Source: Mansonella perstans
Lineage: Eukaryota; Nematoda; Chromadorea; Rhabditida; Onchocercidae
DNA length: 64,000 bases
Assembly (NCBI GenBank): GCA_037074765.1
Contig: JBAMDO010000098.1
Coordinates: 62,001 to 126,000, forward strand
Direction: 5' to 3'
The position numbers and the translations under genes were made by a program. The notes under the pieces were generated by a model, which searched no databases, had not been told where the DNA came from, and saw only the letters and a program-made list of their open reading frames with translations. Positions 26,601-38,500 of the stretch are shown here, piece by piece. How positions within the stretch are numbered: the first letter of the stretch is position 1; each line of letters opens with the position of its first letter.

Positions 26601-27084
26601 GGTAAAAAAAAACTGAAGTATATATATGAAATTAAAATGGAGCAATTTAATTCTTACCTATCAATTCATTGACAAACGCAAATTACAAAAAAATTGTTCT
26701 TTCTGTTATTTAGAATTTGTTTAAGACTTAAATTTAGTTGTACATTTAAAAATCAACATTTGAAAATTGCTTAGAAGAACAAAAAAAGAAACAAGCAAAA
26801 GCGATGACTAATTTTGATTTAAAAAAATCTCCCATTCAGAAATTGTCAAATTTAGAAAAAAAGAAGGAATTTTCTGACATTACATTACACGAATTTATTT
26901 TTTTCAACTGGAACAATTTTTAAAAAAAAATTAATAAGAATTTAAATGTCAAAATTTTTAAAAAAACGACAGAAAGAATGCATTAATAATATCAATTAAC
27001 CGCATTATATTGCAATACGAAGTGCAAAGTTTGTGACAGGTAACAACAATGATTTCTAATCATTCACTTTTACCTTTTATCCAT
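23695..27084 (-). CDS. Nematode-type protein tyrosine phosphatase, 342 aa
   Basis: Classical single-domain tyrosine phosphatase that removes phosphate from phosphotyrosine; probably cytosolic. Minus-strand exons: 27084-27074, 26292-26196, 25804-25541, 25288-25112, 24613-24458, 24382-24188 and 23823-23695. All phases agree, giving 342 residues, the usual size of the large nematode family of such enzymes. A basic head (MDKRKTSSRKKEGGNKK) precedes the domain. Seen motifs: SRYKDVPCQDKYRV (81-94), HANYVATP (107-114), KCEQYWP, the WPD loop (Asp224), the signature HCSAGIGRTG with Cys252 and Arg258, and the Q loop QNDM. The catalytic residues are intact. The 11-base first exon is inferred from a good donor, exact phase, and a TTTTTTTTAG trans-splice-like acceptor 10 bases before the ATG. 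Many such nematode genes are expressed in the male germ line; that is family knowledge, not seen here. Confidence 0.9.
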
Positions 27085-28030
27085 TCTTCTCTCCCTAAAA
27101 AAAATTACCATTTTTCAAATATGGTAATTCATGTGTTTTGTGAGATTTTGTACAGTAAAAATTTATGCATTTCATGCTAATTTATGTAATTCATGCAGGC
27201 AACAGAACAGCTAATGGATGCTAAAATTTGATGCAACAAACATATGAAGAAAAGTACCAAAATTGCTGCTATTTTATTTCATGACATATGTAACAATTTT
27301 ATTGATTTGATTTTAAATAAAACAGATGACATACGGCTTCTGAATTTAATTTTGTCAGCATTACTGAACATTACTTGCTTTGAGGAAAAAAGACACAAAA
27401 TAAGGTTAAGTAACAAATTTCGAATGATTGAAACAAGTGCCGCAGAGGTACAATATTAAAATTCTCATTTGAATTAATTAAAAGGAATAAGCAAGATTAA
27501 AAGAGAGAATTTTAAGAAATACAAAATTTTGAAACTTCATGCAATATTAAAAAAATCATAAGAATAACAGCCAGTTAGAACTGTGCAGAATCTTAAAGAA
27601 ATTATTCCAATTAATTCAATTAGAAAAAAACAAAGCTCCAGCCACGTGTTTTTTTCAAGAACATATGATTAGATCAATTTAAAAACAGCGTATTGAAATA
27701 AACAAATACTTTTAGCAAATTAAAATCATAGACATGAGAAAATGATTAAAATTTTACACTTCACTCTAAACAATGAAACAAAGTAAAAAAAAAAATTGAA
27801 GAAAATAAAAACTTTTTTTTAATGGATGAGAGCCGTTTGAAGTATGCATAAACATCAGCAAATCCCGTTAACTGCATTGTATAAGTTTTGATTTGAAATA
27901 ATTGCTGAGAATAATTGACAATTAAGCGCCTAATGAAAGTCTTGCAATAAGTTAAATTATAATCAGAAGGAGGATATGGTCTAATGAAAAAGTAGTCTAA
28001 GCAAAGCTCATCTTCGTTCTTCATCCAGTT
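27085..28030. other. Intergenic DNA upstream of the phosphatase
   Basis: Includes the presumed promoter of the minus-strand phosphatase. A 71-codon plus-strand frame at 27244-27459 has ordinary composition but no splice or homology support and is not called. Confidence 0.4.
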
Positions 28031-30000
28031 GGCTAGCCGTGGTCAAAAGACACCTTCTTTTGCGATCGAATAAAAAAAAAGAAAATAAATCTAAGACATG
28101 TGCCTGCCTCAAAAGGTTTTTTAAATTAACAATTGTGTATCGGGACACCAGAACTCTGCTTGACACCATAGACAGTGAACGTCCAGAGCATCGCTTCGCT
28201 CTAATTGCCCACGAAATATTAGACTCAACATCGACATAGCCGCTACATATGCAGCCTAAGTTCATCTCCACGAAAAAGGATGTCTTTAAAAATGTGGTTA
28301 CATACTGAATAGATCAGGCAAAGCCAAAACTGGACGACATTTTTAAGGAGTATACTTCATGATCAAAAATTTCATCGCACATAAACTTCACAATTTGCCA
28401 ACACATTCCGATCGCATTATTTCCTTACAAGTTCCATTTTAGAAGAAGCAACATATCGTACTTTTCAGTGTATATTGCCCACACTCTAAACAAACAGACC
28501 CTGCAGATAAAGGCAAGTTTTATCACCTGCATCGCCTTGCTCAAAAAATTCCAGCAAACGATAAAATCATAATCTTCGGCAACTTCAACCTCGAATAGGT
28601 CGTAATTTTGCAGTCTGGAAACGTATATTAGGCAAGCATGGCATTATGAACTGCATTGATCGTCTTCTGTTAGAATTTTGTGCAGAACAACAGCTCACGA
28701 TTACGAACACTATCTTTATACAAAAATAGAACTTGAAAACAACCTGGACAACCTGGATACATCCTCGTTCCAAATATTGGCATTTCATCGATTACATTCT
28801 AGTGCTTCATAGATACATCCTTGATTTCGTAACACACGCGTAATGCCTGCAGTGAAAGATAGTTTTCAGGCAAATCTTCAAAACAGACTTGAAAACAACC
28901 GATGAACCATCCCCTGAAACACTCTGGCAACAGACAGCACCTATAATCATGTGAAGAACCCTTTGGGTCTTCACTTTGCTCAGCCATCTGAAATGCAATT
29001 TTTGCAGCAAACTTCAACGAAAACTTCATGATATCTAGAATAAATGGTGGTTAAATATAGCAAAAAAGACTCAATTATGAGTTGATTTGAATAGCTGCAG
29101 AAGATTCTATAAAGTTCGAAAACAATGTTTGGATTTGCACACCAAACTCAAAGTCCTCTGCTCAGTGCAGATGGTTATTTCCTTCTCACAAATAAAATTT
29201 TCATTCTGAACTGATGCTCTGAGTGTTTCCGAATTCTCTTTAGCGCCAATCGCGTAATTAAAAGCTGAGCAATTCAATAAATCGCTTAACAAACGATAAA
29301 AACAGAACTGCAGCTTTGCAAGAAAAAGGGGAGATAAGTTCGACTGCTCAAACTGTCGAGGTAAAACTTTGCCCTCTATCGCCGGAAAAATCCTCTCAAG
29401 AATACATCAATCTTGGCTATTGCCGAAGACCTGAAAGTCATTGTGGCTTTAGGGCTAATAGAAGAACATCCGAGATGGTATTTGTTCTCAGACAATTACA
29501 AGAAAAGTGTAGAGAACAAAAAAATAGACTCTATGTAACCTTCGTTGACCTCATCAAGCTTCTGATACTATGAGTAGAAATGATTCATGGCAGATCTCGG
29601 AACGATTAGGATATCTCTCTAAATTCCTAGAAATAATCATCCTGTTACATTTGAAAATCAGCGCGGTCAAGTCAGACATATTGATGCACTTTCTAGGCCT
29701 TTATCAGTAATCAGTGGTGTGAAACAAGTTTGCTATCACCATCATTCATGCTGCTGAGAACGCAGTTGCGTTATGCAAAGTACGTGTTCAGAATGGAGGA
29801 TCACCGTTTCCCCGAGATTGTCCTGTATGATGAACTTGCCATCAGTTTCCGCATGAGATCTGCCCTTAAAAAGCATATAAAGATTCTCTAGTATCTCAAC
29901 CTTAGTCGAATTGACCACCACAAATGGTCTACTCTGACATTCAATCGGGAAACATGAAGACACATAAGCAATAGTTTCCTTGCAACCATACTTGCATATA
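28030..30000 (+). mobile_element. Decayed RTE-type LINE (endonuclease plus partial reverse transcriptase)
   Basis: Plus-strand fragments match the RTE clade of non-LTR elements. The start of the AP-type endonuclease shows TRTLLDTIDSERPEHRFALIAHEI (first half, about 28147-28215). Later pieces read HIVLFSVYCPHS and IPANDKIIIFGNF (about 28450-28590) and LLLEFCAEQQLTITNT (about 28660-28710). The RT front is seen at about 29425-29555 (ESHCGFRANRRTSEMVF and LQEKCREQKNRLYVTFVDL), then GVKQ near 29718, then directly the tail FRMEDHRFPEIVLYDELA and RIDHHKWSTLTFNRET (about 29785-29950). The stretch that should hold the YADD/FADD catalytic core between GVKQ and the tail is missing, and stops and frameshifts are numerous, so the copy cannot move by itself. 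Confidence 0.85.
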
Positions 30001-32566
30001 CCGTAGTGGTTTTGTTAGTCACAAGTAAGTCTGTGTCAAACGAAATCTTCATTCGCGAAGCCTGGCTACGCGATCCATTTCGTGATAATTTATGCAATTC
30101 TTACTAATTTATGCATTTCGTAAAAATTTCATATAAATCGATGAGTTTTTTTGATATAACAAGGACTGATATAATTCAAGAATTATTTATGTGGAAATTT
30201 TTCTCTGAATGTGCACAAAACATTTCAGGTGAACTGATTGCAGGTAAACAAAAGCTTGTAAATACAATCAAAGTTTACTTTTCTCATTTATTTTTGTTTG
30301 AATAAGCATTCCTGTTGTAGATTTTACAGAATAGAAAGAAATTGAGACAACAAATGAAAATGGTTGGTGATACACATAATACAATAAAACAGATGATAAT
30401 AAATAAACTAGAAGTGAAACAAATTTTTGTTAACACCTTCTACATGCATCTAACAATAATATACTTATAGGTTATTTAATGTTTACTTTAAGATACATGT
30501 ATTCGCAAATATTTGTAATTGGGGAAAATTTAACTGGAAAGAAATGAAAATAATTTCTGATTTTTTTCAAACTTTCAAATGTAAACTTTCAATTGAAATG
30601 AAAAATGAAAAAATTGATTTCAATAAATTTTCATATTTTGTTCAATGTAAATATTACAACGGGCCTGTTTGCTTTCAATTTATCTGAATGGTTCCCAATT
30701 GACCAGTTGACCAGCTGATAATCCAGAACTAAAATATGATCCAAAAAGACAGAATGATGAATAAAAAACAGAAGGAATTGTTTTCTTCTTAACTTTTTGA
30801 TTAAAGTTTATTTTGAAATTAGCAGAATTTATTATTTTTGAATTTTATAGTTTCTGCGACAGAAAACTCAAAATGATTGCTGGTTAGGAAAAGATTGATA
30901 ACCTTTCTTTGCGTCGGAAGATTAAGTAAGACATATGTCAAACTCTGTTATTTTTAAAATTTTATTAGATGGTAAAAAAAAATCAAATTTAACATTTCTT
31001 CTTTCAAATTTTACGATTTTCTAAACTGAAATATTTCGTATTTGTCCTGTAGAATCAAAAATATCATAGATTAGCAATGATCAAATGGTTAGTAGTGAAA
31101 GATTCATAAAATATTGCATCACATCAGCTAAAGATTCGGAATACGAAATGAATAATCACGATTAGACCTGATAATATCATCTTATTTGAAATCAATATAT
31201 CTGATGGATTATTAGTTTTCATAATGGTACACTATTCATATATTTGGGCCATATTATCATCAGCATATACTACTGAACTAATTTGCATTAAGCCTGGGCA
31301 AAGTGAAGACTCTCTTTTGATATTAATGATGATTTGTTATCGTTGACTTTTCTATTCTTTGTTCAATGATTATATTTCTAATATAATTTATCACTGTTAA
31401 TATGTAAACTATATGTTATTTTATCTAAGTTCCAACTTATTACTGAAAAAAAAAACATTGGAATGATATATTTTTTATCACATTTCTATTATATCAGTGA
31501 TCTCTTCACATTTTTATCATTCATTTTTTTATATTTAATCAATTCTTACAGCCTTATCAGTAAATTTTCTATTTCTATCCAAATTACTTGTTATATTCCA
31601 CCTTAATTTAATGATTAAAATGATTAGGAAAAATAAGTTCCATCTGAAATAGCAGAGATTTCCGATTGTTAACTAGGCGAAGTCAGAGGTTAGATGTCAT
31701 TTTATTAAATGGCAATGCAAATTTCTTTTTAGCTGAGCTATTCATTCATTTTTATTGCATTTTCTTTCCTTATTTTAAATTAAATCTTCTGTATTTTTTT
31801 GCCTTTGCGTTCACAGTTTTTAATTTCTAGCTTATGCTAAGATTTTTTCGCTTCTCCACAGTTTTTCTTTTTGTCCACATTATTATCTTACATTCACTAT
31901 CTTTCAGTTATTTATCCTAGTACTGTTTCAAAATTAATCTTCTCTAAGTATACTTTCTAATTCAGATGATTGTCAGGATATTTGAGATTTTTTCTATTGT
32001 TCAAACAAGATTAGTTGCTCTTCTGCTGCAAATTTCAACTTTTCGTAGTAGAAACAAGTTGATATTTCTACTACGAACAGTTTTAAGAAATTTAAATGAA
32101 GCACTTTTGTTTCTTTTGCTTTCTGAAATTTGCCCTAATGTTAATATAACATTGCTTCAATTTGAAAAATTGTTATATTACAATAAAAAAATCCATTAGT
32201 TTAAATTCTACAATATAAAATCCATTTGCTGTGATAGTAAAGAAATTATCAGGACCCAATCAGCTGTCTACTTAAATAAAGGCTAGTAAATGCACATGAT
32301 GTGATAAGCAGAAGACTCTGTCTGAAAGTAGCAGATCTATTAACGATTGGTCCTGATAATTTCTTTATTATCAGTTTTTCCTTACTTTCTTAAGGTAAAT
32401 TAAAACGTTTGAGATAGGCATGAAAAATTTTTTCGAGCGTAATTTGCTACCACATATAGTCGTAACGTGATAATGTGAAAGATTTTCTGATTTTTACACT
32501 TCAAAAAAATGAAATTCCATTACTTTAGGTGTGGTAAAACATACGTTGTTCATCTGATTAATTCAA
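30000..32566. other. AT-rich intergenic DNA
   Basis: No gene was supported. It holds the foldback element at 32229-32374. A TTTAG acceptor-like site at 32527-32528 may receive a spliced leader for the following synthetase gene. Confidence 0.5.
32229..32374. mobile_element. MITE-like foldback element, 146 bp
   Basis: Terminal inverted repeats 32229-32261 and 32345-32374 read CTGTGATAGTAAAGAAATTA.. against the reverse complement CTGATAATAAAGAAATTA.., with a long perfect core AAAGAAATTATCAGGA and a shared CCAATC end. The internal 83 bases have no coding potential. The form fits a small non-autonomous DNA transposon; no clear target-site duplication was recognised. Confidence 0.65.
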
Positions 32567-35500
32567 ATGAATTTCGAGAAAACATGGTTTCAAAATCCGG
32601 AATATGTGGATTTGATTGATAAATCCAAAAAGTATGTCTCTTTTTACACTTTCTTTTTTCCTTATTCCAAGATGATCTTATTTCTTTTTAGATCCATTTG
32701 TTTAAGTGGATAACAAATAAGATTTTAGGTCTTTATAAAAATCTCTTCGAAATTTTAAAAAATCTATTTACATGCAATGCAAAAATTGCAGTGCGCATTT
32801 AATTTTTCAAAAATTTGAATACGAAAAACTTATGGGCTTAGAGTCGGAAAAAGGGAGATTACTAGCAGAAATAGGGCAACGAGTGTGAGAAAAAAGTCCA
32901 ATTTTGTTTATAACCAACTGAAATATCCATTTTTTTTCCAGGCTACCGAAAACAGGTGAAAAGAATATCTTGATAACATCAGCATTACCTTATGTTAATA
33001 ATGTACCACATTTGGGCAATATTGTTGGATGCGTTTTGAGTGCTGATGCTTTTTCAAGGTTATTTTATGTCACGAATTTGTAATCTTTGAAAATGGTTTG
33101 CAAACATTTGCTTGATCTATTGATAGTCATTGAACAATTTTTTTCTATTAATTATTTAATATATTTGAAGTTTATGAAACTAACTAATTTCACTGCATTT
33201 TTACTCTAACCGTTATACTTGAATGTCATGATTCAGTGTTATGGTTATGACTTCATATAGGTACTGTTACTTGAAAGGTTGGCGCCGTTTGTTCATTTGT
33301 GGTACAGATGAGTATGGTACGGCTACAGAAACGAAGGCAATGCAGGAAGGTTTAACACCACGCGAAATATGCGATAAATATCATGCATTACATGCAAAGA
33401 TCTACAAATGGTTCAACATCGATTTTGACCATTTTGGTCGAACAACTACGCAACATCAGACAGAGTAAGCACATAAGTGATTAAGTCAGGTGGTAGATGC
33501 ATCTATAATTTGCCTGTTTTCTTTTTTCATCCGTTTTCACTCTATTTCATGAATTTTACTTGCTTTACTTTTCCCATAAATTGGGTACTTGACATTCACG
33601 AATCATCTTAGAGCTGATGCATAAACGTGTCCACATATTATTTATTGATATTGATTCAGTTCACTGTAGTAATTTTCATGATAATGCAAACGTTTTGAAA
33701 CGGAATGATACATTTTTTCCTTGAAATGTAATAAATTATTTGCTCAATTCATGCTTTTCTCCGTTTAATTTCAGACTTACGCAAGAAATTTTCCTGAAGC
33801 TTCATGAAAATGGTTTCACTTCAAGCGATGTCGTTGATCAGTTGCACTGTGATAACTGTGAAAGGTGAAATATTTCCTTGAAATGTAGGTAAATTATGTT
33901 ACTGTTAGCTAGTCTGAATCTTACTGAGTTAAGGATATTCTGCCGCTACGGCTGTTGCTTCGGAATCCTCTTTTTTATGTTCTTTTCAGAGCTTTTTTAT
34001 TTTCAGTGCAGTGTGTTAAGCTAATTAAATTTTTTTGTATCCAAGAAGTTTTTTTTTTTTTTTTTTTTTATTTATTTATTATGGTTTTTTTATTTTGCTG
34101 AAAATTACCAAACTAATTTTCGCCAAAATAAAGTGATATAAATCTTTTCATGCTTCTATTTTTACTTTTTTGGCAAAGTAGGAGATAACATGTTACTGTT
34201 AGCTAGTTTGAATCTCACTGAGTTAAGAATATTCTGCTGCTACGACTACTGCTTCGGAATCCTCTTTTTTATGTTTTTTTCATAGCTTTTTTTATTTTCA
34301 GTGCAATGTGTGTTAAGATAGTTAAATTTTTTTATATCTAAGAAGTTTCCATAGTTATAGGATTCTCACCGTATCGTCTTGCTGAAAATTGCTGATAGTT
34401 CCAGAATTCTCCTCTAACTGCTAATTGGGAAATAAATTCCTTTTTAGGTTTTTGGCAGATCGTTTTGTATCTGGTGAATGTCCATGCTGTCATTTTGATG
34501 ATGCACGAGGAGATCAGTGTGATGCTTGTGGCAAATTAATAAATGCTATAGAATTAATAAATCCTCGATGTCATTTATGCAAGGCAACACCTATAGTGAA
34601 GCAATCAAATCATATTTTTCTTCATTTGGATAAATTAGCAGTATGTTTTAAATTCGTTTTATCGCAAATGGGATTTTTTCATAATGATTTCTATCTTTTA
34701 GACAAAATTTGATGGAAAAATATCAAAGCACTATCACAAAATTAAACATTTTTGAAGTATATTTTCAGATAAAACTTCTGTGTTGTGCTTATAATCAAAA
34801 ATGTAAATCGTGGCTTTTTTCAGGATAAAGTAGAAAAGCATTTAAATGAGCAGTTTAATTTGGGAAAAAATCAGTGGTCAGCAAATGCTTTTGCAATTGC
34901 TAGAAGCTGGCTAAAAGGTGGTTTGGAAAGGCGTTGTATAACTCGGGATTTGAAGTGGGGTGTACCCGTCCCACTCGAAAATTTCTCCGATAAGGTATCC
35001 TCAATAAGTTATTTGATCAAATCAAATTATTGAATTTCAATTGCGTAAATGAGTGTTTATCCAAAGTAACTATACTTTTATTTCCATAGAAGTTAAATTT
35101 ATCCTACAACACTTTATCAAAATAAGGAATGTTCTGGAACGGGTGAGAAGGCGGCGCGAAATTTGCGGAGAAATCATCATTTGCAAAAAAAACATCGAAA
35201 ATACTTTTTTGTAAAAAAGTTTTTTGTATTAAAATTTTTTTCTTACTTATTGAATCTAGCTCTCGTAAAGCAGTATTTTTTTCAGCCTATTAGTTAAAAA
35301 TCAAAAGCTACAAATCAGTGAGATATGTTATACCTTCAGGTATTTTATGTTTGGTTTGACGCACCAATTGGTTATTTGTCAATTACGAAAGAGCATTTAG
35401 GAGAAGACTGGTTACAGTGGTGGAAAAACCCAAGCATTGTGGATCTTTACAATTTTGTTGGAAAAGTAAGTTTTTAAAAATGCACAATATTTTAACTTAA

Positions 35501-38500
35501 TGACAAGAAAATGAATAAAAGTACAGTGATAAAACATCATTTCGAGTTGAAATATATATTGAAATCCCATCCTATCCTTTATCTTTTTCAATATATTTTC
35601 ATGACTGTATTGATGGTTGTGTTGAATTTCCTGCTTCTTCGTTAAACTTATTTATTTTTCCTTTTCATGATAACGTTGCTTTCCACGCCGTTATGTTTCC
35701 TGCCACACAAATTGCCACAGGCGACAACTATACTATGGTTAATCGTCTGTGCGCGACGGAATATCTGAATTACGAATCTACGAAGTTTAGCAAGTATGCT
35801 TTTGCATTCTTATTTCATATCTTCCAATTAATACTACGATGATAACAGTCTTTCGACAATTGCTAAGTTTACCGGCAAATGTAAATAACTTCATCTAGAT
35901 AACGAACTTTCTGTAATGGATAGTTTTCATGGAAAGTTTTTTCATTTTTACTATCATTTCGAGAAGGTTACACTATAATTAAGATTTTGAAAAGGCTTCT
36001 ATGTTTTCTTATCATTAGTTTACTAGTCATTCATAAATTTTGGGGGTTTTTTAAATTTAGAACTCCTCGACTTTTTGCAAAATTTTAATTATATGTAGTG
36101 ATGATTTCCGACATTCAGATCGCGTGGTATAGGAGTTTTTGGCGATATGGCTGCAGAAACTGGTATAGATGCCGATATTTGGCGATTTTATTTGTTGTAC
36201 ATTCGCCCCGAAACACAGGATACTTCGTTTTCCTGGGATGATTTTTCATTAAAGGTGACAGTTTTATAATTTCTTTCCGCTCGTTATTGGATCTATCATC
36301 GGATCCATCCACCACATTCAGAGTTTAATACACTGTCGGATATTGCTCTGCTAAACAGCGATAACAGTCTTTAGCTAGTGACTCTCAAGTCATTATTACT
36401 GTTTAGTAATTGTGGTTGGCATTTCAAAAGTGATTTCGGAGTCTATTAAAAAAGAATTATAAATTCTGGTAAATTTTAGGTAAATACGGAGCTTCTAAAT
36501 AATTTGGGCAATTTTGTGAACCGTGCATTAGTTTTCTTATCTAAATACTTCGATGGTGTTGTACCCGATATGCATCTCGAAATGCAGGACAAAGCATTAT
36601 TAGCTCAGATTGCCTCTGACTTAAACGATTTCGATTCATGCCTCAGTTCGGTGAAACTTCGTGATGGTATCGTGAAAGTTCTTTCTATATCAAGGCATGG
36701 TAATTTGTATATACAGTCAACACAACCATGGGTTTCGATTAAAGGAAATGAAGAGGACAGGTAATTGCGTAATTCATATATCAGAGTTAATTGTAATTCA
36801 TCCGTATACAGTGTTTTTGTTAAGCTAAGCATAAAGCTGAGGAAAATAGAGTGGAAATTCGGCAAAATATTTTACAAATGGTACCTGCAGTAAAGTCATT
36901 CAAGTTTATGAAAGGTTGTATAATAGTTGAACAGTAAAGGTGAGTAAATGGCTTAGCTGGGAACAGATAAAGGAAATAAAGTATGTCAAACTCTAGCAAA
37001 GAGTATTTTCAGAAGACGAGCAGGTACTATAATTGGTATAGTAGCTAACTTAACTTATCTAATCGCTGTTATGCTTTATCCCTATATGCCATCCATAAGT
37101 GCAAAGATACGAGAACAGTGTGGTCATCCGACATTGGCTTTGTTGCCAAGCACTCCAATTGCTTTTTTAAAACCTGGTCATAAAATTGGCGAGGTTAATT
37201 TTACTTTTACCCATTTTTTAACATTTTATATTTTTTGTTTTTGATTTAGTTCATTATATTTTAATCTTAGTTCGGAAATTACTAAATAACGAGATAATTA
37301 GGTTTAGCTTCGGAAATATATTTTATTGTTAGACCAAATTTATTTTAAATAGAGAAGGAAAGGTGGCAGTAATTATGTAAATAGTGAAATTAACTTTTAT
37401 CTACCCTCATTAATCGAATAAACTGATTTTTCTTTTGCAGCCGAAACCGTTATTTGTGAAGATGGAAAAAAGTGCAATTGATGGTTTCAAGAAAAGATTT
37501 GGTGCTGCCGATGAGTTAAAAGTTGACGAACAAATGATAAAAATGAAAGCAGTAGATGAGAGGAAGAAAAAGACTAAAAAAGAAGAGAAAGCTAATAATG
37601 GAAGATTGATTGAAGGTCAGTTCGTTAGAATGGTCCATTATCACAGTGTTAGCGTTAGTAGGATTTTGTAGCTGCTGCTTTCTACCTACTATTGCTTTTG
37701 CATCACAAGATTTTTCAACTGCTCTCTTTGTTTTACATTTAATTTAAGCATGAAATTTTAGAAGTGTATTTTTGTAGGTATATTTCCGGAATTGCACTAG
37801 TCATAAAACAGTCCTTAGATTAAAATGGAATATAATTTGATGACTAATTTTGTGACTTCTTCGGTAGGTCATTCCACTGTTTGTGTCGCGTACTTGGAAT
37901 ATCTTAGTTAATTATCATTTAAAAAAATCCGCTTCCTTTTACACATATTTGTTTGGAAGATTTTTTTTTCTCGCTTTTGCATGGATATGAGAAAATATGA
38001 TAAAGTAAAAATTGGAACAGGGGAAATTGTGATTGAAGTGCTTGTGCAACAAGGGAATGAATGTGGGCACCCAACAATTTTCTTAAGTTACGAAAGAAGC
38101 ATTAAAAACAGTAAACTTGGGAAGCTAAGTTAGCAAGTATTGTGAAGGATAATTGTTTGCTTATAAATAAATGGCCAAATAATATGGTAAACCATGGGAA
38201 GTCTAATCCGGGAAAGCTTCCTCTGAGTTTGGGTTTGTATTTTCGATTTTTATTTGAGTGTTGGTGTATTACTTTACGTAAATTAACTTCCATTTTTCTT
38301 ACAGACATGGCGTCGCCGTCTATTTATTCGGAACTATTAATTAAGCAAAAAAAAATTGATTCCTTACTGAAAATTGCAACTATGAAGCTCGAAGAAAGAA
38401 GTAATGCTTTTCAGTTTTTTCCAATCCTAATTCTCTCATTTGAGAGAAAAATGGCCTGAGAATTTATATTTTGTTGAAATTTCAGAAGGTCAGTTTGAGA

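Noticed and set aside
27244..27459. 71-codon plus-strand frame MKKSTKIAAIL
   Set aside because: Ordinary composition but single, short and unsupported; could be chance or an old gene fragment.
30111..32199. Open frames near 30111-30305 and 31966-32199
   Set aside because: No family resemblance, no consistent splice partners, biased AT composition.
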